Part shown: positions 38,479 to 48,330 of the stretch, piece after piece
Layout of the letters: each line of letters starts with the position of its first letter
How positions within the stretch are numbered: position 1 is the stretch's first letter
Assembly (NCBI RefSeq): GCF_024359545.1
Contig: NZ_JAKQZG010000001.1
Span: forward strand, 682,001 to 746,000
DNA length: 64,000 nt
Direction: 5' to 3'
Origin: Jiella marina
GTDB lineage: Bacteria; Pseudomonadota; Alphaproteobacteria; Rhizobiales; Rhizobiaceae
Position numbers and translations under genes: made by a program
Notes under the pieces: generated by a model
Seen by the model: only the letters and a program-made list of their open reading frames with translations
What the model was told of the DNA's origin: nothing
Databases searched by the model: none

Positions 38479-40100
38479 GCCGGCGATCGGCGCATTTGAT
38501 TGCATTCATTCACCAAACTGCTCGTGCCGATCTCTGGTAGTTCGACCTCGAAATGAGAGTTTAGGCTCTCGTCTGCGAGATCAAGAGTTAGCCGACCAGC
38601 AAGTTCCCGTTCAACTATTGTTTGAATGATGCGGATGCCGAAACCGGGCTCGAATGGCAATACACCGGCTCGTTCGAAATCCGAGCCCACCCCGCTTGCT
38701 GCGTGTTCGCGATACTCCCACCAATGAAACGAAAGACGCCCGCCTACCGGATCCACGAGACGCCATGAAATCTCGACGATCCCGTCGGGATATCTCAGGG
38801 CGCCGTGGCGCCGGGCATTGGCATGCATTTCGTGCAGAACAATCGACAGTGCGACACCGGACTTGGCCGAGAGCGGGATGTCCGGACCCGACCAGCGGAG
38901 CTGGTCGCTCCCACTATCCTGCGAAAGAGCTTCCAGGAAGTGCCGCAAAGGGGCTGCTTCCCATCGCTGTTCGGCCAGAACGTTGTGAGCCCGGCTGAGC
39001 GCCATGATGCGCGATTCGAAGGTGTGCCGCGCCACTTCGAGATTGTCGCTGTCGCGAAAGCTCTGCCGTGCCATGGACTGGATGGTCGCCAGCGTGTTCT
39101 TCACGCGGTGATTGAGCTCGTCCATCAGCAGGCGCTGGTGATGGCCGGCCCGCATGGCCTCGGTCCGGTCCACGCCCTGGAAGAAGACGCCGTCGACCTG
39201 TCCTTCGGCATTTCGGATCGGATTGCAGAAGATGTCGAGGAGATGCTCGGCGCGAAGCCCCGAATGATGGCGGATGGTCAGAGGCAGAGCCTGTCGACTA
39301 ATCGGCTCGCCCGTCTTCAGAACCTCCTCGAGAGTCGGAAGGATATCCTGGCCGATCAGTTCGGGAATCGCCGTGCTGAGCGGCACCCCCACGAGATCGC
39401 GCTCCCCGATAAGACTGGAAAAACTGTCGTTGACGAAGCCCGTTCGGAGTTCAGGCCCTTCCAGGACAGCGACCATTCCGGGCGCCTGGCGAAACAGCCG
39501 GCGGAACTCGGCGCTCTGTTCCAAAGCTCTCTGGTGGGCGACTTCGACGCTGCGGGCGTTTTCCCAGAGTGCGACCTCGCCGACGGCCGCCCCTTCGGCC
39601 ATGCCACGGCTGCGCTTCGCCTGGACGATGTCGGTCACATCGATCGTATTCTGAACGACGAAATCGATCCGACCATCCTTGCCGGCGACGGGCGTGTGAG
39701 TTGCGCTCCAGAAGCGGATCTCGCGTGCGGGATCGGCCCCCTTTGCCTCCTCGACCTCATAGGGGATGAAGGCGATGGAACTGGGTTCGCCCGTGTCGAA
39801 CACGTATTGGATGGACTGTCGCAAGCGCGCCTGTGCGGCGTCGGAGGAGGGAAACAAGTCGAAGAGCTGGCGCCCGATCAGATCTTCCCGGCGCCGCTGG
39901 GTGGCCCCTTCATAGGCCCGGTTCACCGCAACGAAGCGCAATTCCCGGTCGAGAATCATGTGCGGTGTTGCCAGCAGATCGAAGACCTGCGCGAAATCGG
40001 GAGTGCCCGTGCCTGCTCCGAGGCCGAGATCGGTCGCGCTCTCCAATCGGGAAACCGGGCTTGGCTCGGCTGTCGGTGTGGTCGTTCTCAACTCTGCCAT
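38475..40100 (-). CDS. HWE-family sensor histidine kinase with PAS domains
   Basis: 541 residues and no membrane segment, so cytoplasmic. Two PAS-type sensory domains (about residues 38-155 and 190-320) precede the transmitter. The phospho-acceptor block is LLMDELNHRVKNTLATIQSMARQ, the N-box reads VLHEMHANARRHGAL, and the diagnostic HWWEYRE supplies the W-x-E of the HWE family. The Gly box is GFGIRIIQTIVEREL. HWE kinases are mainly alphaproteobacterial and often sense light or general stress; the signal is not evident here. It forms a two-gene operon with the receiver protein. Confidence 0.9.
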   Translation of the reverse strand: MAELRTTTPTAEPSPVSRLESATDLGLGAGTGTPDFAQVFDLLATPHMILDRELRFVAVNRAYEGATQRRREDLIGRQLFDLFPSSDAAQARLRQSIQYVFDTGEPSSIAFIPYEVEEAKGADPAREIRFWSATHTPVAGKDGRIDFVVQNTIDVTDIVQAKRSRGMAEGAAVGEVALWENARSVEVAHQRALEQSAEFRRLFRQAPGMVAVLEGPELRTGFVNDSFSSLIGERDLVGVPLSTAIPELIGQDILPTLEEVLKTGEPISRQALPLTIRHHSGLRAEHLLDIFCNPIRNAEGQVDGVFFQGVDRTEAMRAGHHQRLLMDELNHRVKNTLATIQSMARQSFRDSDNLEVARHTFESRIMALSRAHNVLAEQRWEAAPLRHFLEALSQDSGSDQLRWSGPDIPLSAKSGVALSIVLHEMHANARRHGALRYPDGIVEISWRLVDPVGGRLSFHWWEYREHAASGVGSDFERAGVLPFEPGFGIRIIQTIVERELAGRLTLDLADESLNSHFEVELPEIGTSSLVNECNQMRRSPA

Positions 40101-40809
40101 GCTTCTGCTTGCGGACGCTTGTATTGGCGATGTCTCTTCCGAGCAGCCGGAACCGTTTTCGTCGCGCTTTGGATCAAGCTGATCTCCAATCTACGGCCGC
40201 CCCGGGAATTTCAAGCCATCGACAGGCCAGACCTGCCAACAGGATGACGAATGTCAGCGCGATGTTGCAGTGCAGCGGGCCACAGGGCCCGTTTTTGGCC
40301 AACTCCCCGGAAGGAGCGTCTTGAGTGTTCTTTTATGTCATGCGCCTTTTTTCATCCGGCGCGCTGGTAGGACCAGCCTTGTAGCTCAATTGGTCTGGGC
40401 GAAATTCGCTCGATGGCGACGGCTTCGCCGCCGGCGCCCGCAACCTCCAGGCACCCGATTGCAGAGCGCCGCATTGCCTTCCTCTTTCCCTGATCGATCA
40501 GCACGATCCCGCTGCTCAATCCACTCACCGAGCCGGAGCGGCGGATATCGATTGTTGCCGCGAAATCGGCGTCGGCAGGCTGAGGCTCGCTCACAACTTT
40601 TTCGATCCAAGCCGAACAGCCGAAACCATTTGCCGGCTCGTCTCTCTCGCACTGCCCTCGGCCAGATGAGAAAGGCGGCGATCAGGTCGATGATGGCCGG
40701 CCCTGTAGCCGGCTGAATCACTTCGGATATCCTGACGCGGATATTCGTCACCATTATGTCGAACGAATCGAACGGCATGCCGAATAGACAAGAATGGGAG
40801 GGGGAAGCG
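40101..40809. other. Intergenic region upstream of the kinase and the isomerase
   Basis: 709 bases between the divergent histidine kinase and the triose-phosphate isomerase homologue. Only one weak candidate (40352-40594, minus) is listed. The remaining frames are Arg/Pro-rich and conflict with one another. No NepR/PhyR/EcfG-type general stress genes, which often neighbour HWE kinases, are present. Confidence 0.5.
40352..40594 (-). CDS. Possible small protein of unknown function
   Basis: 80 codons from GTG 40594. The translation is reasonably protein-like (DFAATIDIRRSGSVSG, GIVLIDQGKRKAMRR, ISPRPIELQGW) with no signal peptide or membrane span. Third-position GC is lower than in neighbouring genes by eye. 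There is no strong Shine-Dalgarno, and a different minus-strand frame covers the same bases. I report it as a weak candidate only. Confidence 0.3.
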   Translation of the reverse strand: MSEPQPADADFAATIDIRRSGSVSGLSSGIVLIDQGKRKAMRRSAIGCLEVAGAGGEAVAIERISPRPIELQGWSYQRAG

Positions 40810-41577
40810 ATGACCGGGGAGAGACCTTTCATCGGCACCAGCTGGAAGATGAACAAGACGCGAGCGGAGGCAGCGGCGTTCTGCGACACCCTGCGCGCCT
40901 CGCCCCTTGCTGCTTGCACCGAGGCGCAACTCTTTGTCATCCCGCCTTTCACCGCCCTCGCCGCGGTTGCGGATGCGCTTGCGGAGACTGCGGTCATCGT
41001 CGGCGCGCAGAACGCCCATTGGGCGGACGCCGGTGCCTGGACCGGCGAAATCTCGCCCCTCCAGGTCAAGGATGCCGGCGGGACGCTTGTCGAGATCGGA
41101 CACAGCGAGCGCCGCACCTTCTTCAACGAGACCGACGAGACGGTCGCACTCAAGGCCGAGGCCGCTATCCGTCATGGCCTGACCCCGCTCATCTGCATCG
41201 GCGACACGAAAGAGGAATACGAAGCCGGAAGAACCGCCGACGCTCTGCGGCGGCAGACCGAGGCTGCGCTCTCCAGGATAGACAGACAAACTGATACCCC
41301 AGTCCTCTTCGCCTACGAGCCCGTCTGGTCCATCGGCGAAGGCGGCACGCCGGCCGACCCGGGGTTCGCCGACGAGCAGCAGGCCATGGTGAAGGCCATC
41401 ATCACCGAGAGGATTGGCCGCCCCCTGCCCGTGCTCTACGGCGGCAGCGTCAATCCTGACAACTGCGTCGTCCTGGCGAAGCAGCCGAATATCGACGGGC
41501 TGTTCATCGGCCGCTCTGCCTGGGACGCGGGCGGCTATCTCGGAATCGTTCGCCAGGTTCTCGACGCGATCTCCTGA
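40810..41577 (+). CDS. Triose-phosphate isomerase homologue of the TpiA2/EryH type
   Basis: 255 residues with a complete TIM active site: Lys in SWKMN, His in IGHSERR, Glu in FAYEPVWSIGEG, and phosphate loop YGGSVNPDN. The opening IGTSWKMNKT, where ordinary TpiA has GNWKMN, and QNAHWADAGAWTGEISP match the second isomerase of erythritol catabolism in Brucella (EryH), which acts on L-3-tetrulose-4-phosphate. It could therefore act on a tetrulose phosphate, or simply convert dihydroxyacetone phosphate. ATG 40810 follows a GGAGGGGGAAGCG ribosome binding site; an ATG 54 bases earlier is less likely. It converges on dhaL. Confidence 0.85.
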   Translation: MTGERPFIGTSWKMNKTRAEAAAFCDTLRASPLAACTEAQLFVIPPFTALAAVADALAETAVIVGAQNAHWADAGAWTGEISPLQVKDAGGTLVEIGHSERRTFFNETDETVALKAEAAIRHGLTPLICIGDTKEEYEAGRTADALRRQTEAALSRIDRQTDTPVLFAYEPVWSIGEGGTPADPGFADEQQAMVKAIITERIGRPLPVLYGGSVNPDNCVVLAKQPNIDGLFIGRSAWDAGGYLGIVRQVLDAIS

Positions 41578-41579
41578 CT

Positions 41580-41621
41580 CCGGTGTTCGGGCGGCCGATG
41601 CCCCAACCGCCGGAACACCGG
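41580..41621. terminator. Hairpin filling the gap between convergent tpiA-like gene and dhaL
   Basis: CCGGTGTTC (41580-41588) pairs perfectly with GAACACCGG (41613-41621). A G-G mismatch and a further 5-bp GGCGG/CCGCC stem lie inside, with a 12-base loop. The structure exactly occupies the space between the two stop codons. It lacks a U-run on either side, so it may act as a bidirectional or Rho-assisted terminator or as an mRNA end-protecting stem. Confidence 0.5.
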
Positions 41622-42266
41622 TCAGGCCGCCGCCAAACTCTTTGCCATCACGCCCACGATGAGCGCCGTGGAGGCGGCGCCCGGGTCCATATGCCCGAGC
41701 GAGCGCTCACCGAGCCGCGACGCGCGCCCCTTGGACGCGCGCATGGCCTTGGTGGCCTCCGCCCCCTCCTCGGCGGCCTTTGCGGCCGCATCGAAGCATT
41801 CGGCAAGCGGCGCCCCGCGCTCCGCGGCTTCGGCGATCGCCTCGGCCGCCGGGGCCCATGCGTCCACCATGGTCTTGTCACCGCGCTCGGCCTTGCCGCG
41901 ATCCTGAATGCCCTTGGCCATGGCGCCGAAGACCTCGATCATCGCATCGCGATCGAGATCGCCCTTGCCCTTCGCCGCCGCTCCGGCCCGCATGAAGGCA
42001 GTGGCGTAAAGCGGGCCCGAGGAGGCGCCGACGGCATTGAGGAAGGATTTGGCGGCAGTGTTGAAGACCGTCGCCGGATCGGACTCGCCCGTGTCGAGAC
42101 CGGTGAGCGCGTTCTTCACGGCCGAAAAGCCGATATGCATCGTGACGCCATGATCGGCATCGCCGATCACGCCGTCGAGTTCCGACAGATGATCCTTCTT
42201 CTCCTCGATGGCCCCGGCGATCGCCAGGAACATGTCGACGAGATTCTGGCTGGTAATGGTGGTCAT
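41622..42266 (-). CDS. dhaL: Dihydroxyacetone kinase subunit DhaL
   Basis: 214 residues. It carries the ADP/Mg site ELDGVIGDADHGVTM with its three Asp ligands, VGASSGPLYATAF, and the C-terminal SLGHMDPGAAST. DhaL transfers phosphate to the ketose held by DhaK. In E. coli its ADP is recharged by the PTS protein DhaM. No dhaM is present in this window, so the phosphate donor must be encoded elsewhere or differ. It lies 45 bases downstream of the SorC-DhaK fusion and is presumably cotranscribed with it. Confidence 0.93.
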   Translation of the reverse strand: MTTITSQNLVDMFLAIAGAIEEKKDHLSELDGVIGDADHGVTMHIGFSAVKNALTGLDTGESDPATVFNTAAKSFLNAVGASSGPLYATAFMRAGAAAKGKGDLDRDAMIEVFGAMAKGIQDRGKAERGDKTMVDAWAPAAEAIAEAAERGAPLAECFDAAAKAAEEGAEATKAMRASKGRASRLGERSLGHMDPGAASTALIVGVMAKSLAAA

Positions 42267-42311
42267 GATGGTTCCGCTTCGTTGGACGACAGGGAAACGT
42301 GAAGGATCAGA

Positions 42312-44396
42312 TCACCCGGCACGGAACATCGCGCAATCGCAGGGGTGGTCGAGAAGCTCCGTCAGTTCGTCGTCGAGATGAATGAGCGTGATCGACATTC
42401 CCGCCATTTCGAGCGAGGAGCAATAGGTGCCGACCCAGGTGGCATGGACGGAGATGCCCTTGCGCTCCAGGCGCTCGGCGACGCGGCGATTGATGACGTA
42501 AAGCTCCATCAGCGGGGTCGAGCCCAGCGAATTGACGAGCACGGCCACCTTCGAGCCTTCCGGCGCATCCATTTCGGCGAAGATCCGCTCCAGAATGTCG
42601 TCGGTCACCTCGTCGGCGGTGCGCAGCGGCTCGCGGGTGACGCCCGGTTCGCCATGGATGCCCATGCCGATTTCCATTTCCGTCGGCCCGAGCTCGAAAT
42701 TGTGCCTCAGCGTCTGCGGTAGCGAGCACGGCGCGAGCGCCACGCCCACCGTGAAGGTTCGCGAATTGGCCTTCTTGGCGATCCGCTCGCACTCGTCCAT
42801 CGACCACATCTTGTCGGCGGCCGCGCCCGTGACCTTGAAGATGAAGAAATTGCCCGCGACGCCGCGCCGCTTTTCCTTCTGGTCGAGGGGCGCGGAGGCG
42901 ACATCGTCCGTGGAGAGCACGGTGCGGACCTCGATATTCTCCATCGCCGCCATCTCGGCCGCCATGTCGAAATTCATGACGTCGCCGGCGTAGTTGCCAT
43001 AGAGATAGAGGACGCCTGCCCCGCCATCGACGGCCTTGGTGCATTCAAGGATCGGGTCCGGCGGCGGCGAGGCGAAGACGTTGCCGATCGCACAGGCATC
43101 CGCAAGTCCCTTGCCCACATAGCCGACGAAGGTCGGCTCGTGCCCGGAGCCGCCGCCCACGACGATGCCGACCTTACCCTCCCGCGGGCCGTCCACCGCC
43201 ACGATCGAACGCGGGCTACCCTCCAACTGGCGCAGGTGCTTCGGATGCGCCGCGATCATGCCGTCCAGCATTTCCTCGATGATGTTGGTGGCGTCGTTGA
43301 TCAGTTTTTTCGTCTTCACCAGATTTCCTCCCTGAACCTGTGTTCGTCTCGTTCCCTTGAGCATCCCGAGCGACTCGGGAACGCCTTCGGCCTGCAGGAT
43401 GCTGTGACCGGTGTCCGCGTCGGTGATCAGCACATTCGCGTACCGCCCCCGAAGGGCGGCGAGGATCGCCGTCGTCTTTTCCGCTCCCCCGGCTACGGCG
43501 ATCCGCAGCTTGATCTCGCGCAATTCCTCCAGCGTGAGCCCGATCGTGCGATCGTCGAGCGGACCGCGCACCGGCTTGCCTCGGTCGTCGATGAAACGCC
43601 CGGCGATCACCGCCGTGGAGCGTTGAAGCGAAGGATGCTTGAGATCTTCCCGCTGGATCAGCCCGCTTGCGTGGATCGAGCTCTCCGGTCGAGTGGAGCA
43701 GATGCCGAAGACGATCTTGTCGGTTTTCCGGGCCATCTCGAACTGGTCGCGCACCAGGGGCTCGCCCATGAGGATGTCTCGCACCGCCGGGCTCGAAACG
43801 ACAGCCGGCGCGCTGATGTTGATCGAACGTGCGCCGAGCGATGTGGCGAGCTGCGAGACGCAGAGTTCCGGCGTGAAATCGACCGGCGCCGTCGAACCGC
43901 CGGTGACCTGGACCACGGACAGGTCCGGCAATCTGAGATGGCTGATGTTCCGGGCGAGCGAAATCATCGTCCGCCCCCAGGAAATCCCGATCGCATCCCC
44001 CGGCCTGATCAGCCGTTCGAGAACCCTTGCGCCCGTTTCGCCCAGCCGGTCGATGAGCGAGCGCCCCTCGCCCGCACTTGGAACCACGATGCAGTCCGAG
44101 AGATCGAACCGCTCCATGAGCGCCTGGGCGATCATGAACTCCGACAGACGTGAGGTCTCCATCGTCAGGGTGACGATGCCGCGCGAGCGCGCCTCGGCGA
44201 GGTAATTGTTGACAGTCGCCCGGGAGATTCCCATCGCCTTGGCGATCTCGTTCTGGGTCATCCCGTCATGGGCATAGAGCCAGCCCGCCCAGAGGAGCGG
44301 GTCGTCGCGAAACCGCAGGGGAACCGGCGCTGCCGCAGGTTGCGGACGCCCGGAATTCCCCGATCTGCGGGCGATTGCGGAGTTCATGTTCGCCAT
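42312..44396 (-). CDS. SorC-family transcriptional regulator fused in frame to dihydroxyacetone kinase subunit DhaK
   Basis: 694 residues from ATG 44396. Residues ~25-70 are a SorC/DeoR-type helix-turn-helix (MTQNEIAKAMGISRATVNNYL). Residues ~75-345 form the sugar-phosphate-sensing domain (GISWGRTMISLARNISH, AGGAEKTTAILAALRG). From residue 360 comes a full DhaK with GGGSGHEPTFVGYVGKG and the ketose-binding His in GMGIHGEPG (His222 of the DhaK part). Fusing sensor and kinase would let substrate binding reach the operator directly. An internal ribosome binding site at 43317-43332 could also make free DhaK. This fusion type is annotated in other Hyphomicrobiales. It is divergent from the ABC operon. 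Confidence 0.92.
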   Translation of the reverse strand: MANMNSAIARRSGNSGRPQPAAAPVPLRFRDDPLLWAGWLYAHDGMTQNEIAKAMGISRATVNNYLAEARSRGIVTLTMETSRLSEFMIAQALMERFDLSDCIVVPSAGEGRSLIDRLGETGARVLERLIRPGDAIGISWGRTMISLARNISHLRLPDLSVVQVTGGSTAPVDFTPELCVSQLATSLGARSINISAPAVVSSPAVRDILMGEPLVRDQFEMARKTDKIVFGICSTRPESSIHASGLIQREDLKHPSLQRSTAVIAGRFIDDRGKPVRGPLDDRTIGLTLEELREIKLRIAVAGGAEKTTAILAALRGRYANVLITDADTGHSILQAEGVPESLGMLKGTRRTQVQGGNLVKTKKLINDATNIIEEMLDGMIAAHPKHLRQLEGSPRSIVAVDGPREGKVGIVVGGGSGHEPTFVGYVGKGLADACAIGNVFASPPPDPILECTKAVDGGAGVLYLYGNYAGDVMNFDMAAEMAAMENIEVRTVLSTDDVASAPLDQKEKRRGVAGNFFIFKVTGAAADKMWSMDECERIAKKANSRTFTVGVALAPCSLPQTLRHNFELGPTEMEIGMGIHGEPGVTREPLRTADEVTDDILERIFAEMDAPEGSKVAVLVNSLGSTPLMELYVINRRVAERLERKGISVHATWVGTYCSSLEMAGMSITLIHLDDELTELLDHPCDCAMFRAG
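43317..43332 (-). promoter_or_regulatory. Internal ribosome binding site and GTG start for free DhaK
   Basis: On the minus strand GGGAGG (43332-43327) is followed after 7 bases by GTG (43319-43317), in frame with DhaK. A start there would yield 335 residues (MKTKKLINDATNIIEEML...), the normal length of stand-alone DhaK. This is the best Shine-Dalgarno in the gene, better than the context of the upstream ATGs. Confidence 0.55.
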
Positions 44397-44397
44397 C

Positions 44398-44427
44398 TTG
44401 ACAATTGTCTTACCGGATTTGAATATT
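44398..44427 (+). promoter_or_regulatory. Promoter/operator of the ABC importer operon, probable SorC-DhaK binding site
   Basis: TTGACA (44398-44403) could serve as a -35 for the plus strand, with AATATT (44422-44427, 18-base spacer, 4/6 match) as -10. The -35 lies in a perfect 10-bp palindrome, GACAATTGTC (44400-44409), which is repeated in part downstream (ATATTGTC). The site lies directly in front of the SorC-DhaK start and upstream of the binding-protein gene, the expected position of a shared operator. Binding by this regulator is inferred. Confidence 0.45.
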
Positions 44428-44558
44428 GTCGCCAATAGGCTTCTCGACCGTTTCGCAGCGCATCAGGGAGGGTGCGCCGCACAAGGCAAACGGCCGTGCG
44501 AGACACCGGCGCGCGAAGCGCCGCCGGCTGACAACCTGACCAAGGGAGGAGAACAGGC

Positions 44559-46046
<1,488 letters not shown>

Positions 46047-46063
46047 GGCCCGTTAACGCCATA

Positions 46064-46093
46064 CCCTTTCCCGGCAGCAATGCCGGGAAAGGG
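46064..46093 (+). terminator. Intercistronic hairpin after the binding-protein gene
   Basis: A perfect 13-bp stem (CCCTTTCCCGGCA / TGCCGGGAAAGGG) closed by a GCAA tetraloop, 18 bases after the stop. No U-tract follows, so it is unlikely to be a full terminator. Such stems between binding-protein and permease genes commonly protect the upstream mRNA from 3' decay and reduce downstream expression. Confidence 0.7.
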
Positions 46094-46132
46094 CCGGAAT
46101 GTCTGACGTCAGGATTATCGCGAACCGGACCC

Positions 46133-46255
46133 ATGGATCAGCCGCCCACTGTCAGGCACGTCTTACCCGACGGATCGAACGCGCCCCACCTGTCGGATCC
46201 GAAAGACCAGACCAAGCCGCAAGAGCCGGCGCCGCTGTCTGATGCAAGCTCCTGA
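46133..46255 (+). CDS. Possible 40-residue proline-rich small ORF
   Basis: An ATG-to-TGA frame of 40 codons (MDQPPTVRHVLPDGSN...) lies between the hairpin and the first permease gene. The product would be hydrophilic and Pro-rich, with no recognisable domain. No Shine-Dalgarno is visible before it. It may only be a spacer that happens to be open, and I rate it low. Confidence 0.25.
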   Translation: MDQPPTVRHVLPDGSNAPHLSDPKDQTKPQEPAPLSDASS

Positions 46256-46278
46256 AAGGGAAGCCGAGGAATGACGAG

Positions 46279-47210
46279 ATGACGGATGTCACGCTGCCAC
46301 CGCGCAAGCGATCCCGCTTCTTCGAGAACCGTGCCGCGCTGGTGCTGGCGCTCCTTGCGCCTGTGCTCACCTTCTTCATCGTGTTCAACACGATTCCGAC
46401 GCTGTGGCTGATCGGGCTGTCCTTCTACAATTTTTCGCTGACCAGCGGCATGCCGCCGGACTTCGTCGGCTTCCGCAATTTCTTTGCGATCCTGTCCTCG
46501 AAGAACGCGATCTGGTTCGACCTATCCCGCACCTTCACTTTCGTCTTTGCGGCGGTGACGGTGCAGACGCTGCTCGGCGGTCTGCTGGGCTTCCTGTTCT
46601 GGGGCTCGAAGGACATGCCGGGGCGGCGCGTCGCGCTGACGCTCCTGTTCGCGCCGATGGTGCTGACGCCTGTCGCGACCGGCACCTTCTTCCGTTTCAT
46701 CTACGATCCGACCTTCGGCATCTTCAACTATCTGTCGCGGGCGCTGTTCGACTCCGGCCCGATCGATTTCCTGGGTGACCCGAGCCTCGCCTTCTGGTCC
46801 GTGCTCGCCGTCGATTGCTGGATGTGGACGCCCTTCATGACGCTGATGACGCTGGCAGCGCTCGGCTCGGTGCCGACCGCAGAGCTGGAAGCGGCGGAGA
46901 TCGACCGCGTGCCCATGTGGCGGCGCCTGCCGCTGGTCATCTGGCACCACGGCAAGTTCATCATGATGCTCGGCATCCTCCTGCGCACGATCGACAGCTT
47001 CAAGACGCTCGATCTGATCATCCCGATGACCAAGGGCGGGCCCGGCCAGAACACCCGGCTCGTTGCGCTCGAACTCAACAAGCAGGCGTTCGAAAGCTTC
47101 AATATGGGTTGGTCGTCCGCCTATGCGGTGCTTCTGCTTCTGATCTCCATTGCCATGACCAGCGTCTTCATCTTCGTTCTCAATCTCAGACGTCGCCGGG
47201 AGAGCGGATC

Positions 47211-47214
<4 letters not shown>
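46279..47214 (+). CDS. ABC importer permease 1
   Basis: 311 residues, MalF-type. Six membrane helices start at about residue 16 (ALVLALLAPVLTFFIVF). The cytoplasmic coupling loop reads LEAAEIDRVPMWRRLPLVI, an EAA-like motif. It ends in an ATGA overlap with permease 2. The order binding protein, two permeases, small membrane protein, two ATPases matches the gene content of glycerol-type (GlpSTPQUV-like) importers, although the order differs. Confidence 0.92.
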
Positions 47215-48038
<824 letters not shown>

Positions 48039-48042
48039 TCCA

Positions 48043-48327
48043 ATGAAGAACTCCCATGCCTTTGCCGAAAGGCTCGAAATCACGCTGATCCTGTGTCTCG
48101 TCACCGGTTTCGTGCTCATCGCCCAGCGCTACAATCTGATGTTCTACAAGGTCGGGCTGTCGGTACTCGTCGTCTCGACGCTTCTCCAGATCGCGGTCGG
48201 CAATCTTCGGAAGGACGCCTCGCCGCTCGGCGCCCTGTTCTTCATCGGGAAGGTCCTCGTCGTGATCGCCTGCATCTTCACGGCGGGCATTCTCCTCGTC
48301 CCCACCTTCGCCCAACTCGGCCGCTGA
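48043..48327 (+). CDS. Small membrane protein embedded in the ABC importer operon
   Basis: 94 residues with three predicted membrane segments (about residues 11-27, 34-52 and 64-86: ITLILCLVTGFVLIAQ, VGLSVLVVSTLLQIAV, ALFFIGKVLVVIACIFTAGI). It lies 4 bases after permease 2 and 3 bases before ATPase 1, so it is part of the same translation unit. Glycerol-type ABC importers encode a different small membrane protein (GlpU, DUF2160) in their operon. This one does not look homologous to what I remember of DUF2160. It could be an accessory transporter subunit. Confidence 0.85.
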   Translation: MKNSHAFAERLEITLILCLVTGFVLIAQRYNLMFYKVGLSVLVVSTLLQIAVGNLRKDASPLGALFFIGKVLVVIACIFTAGILLVPTFAQLGR

Positions 48328-48330
48328 TCG

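Noticed and set aside
40386-41153. Minus-strand frame opposite the start of the tpiA-like gene
   Set aside because: Most of it is antisense to the isomerase. The intergenic part (MVTNIRVRISEVIQ...) is slightly protein-like but conflicts with the other small candidate and has no ribosome binding site.
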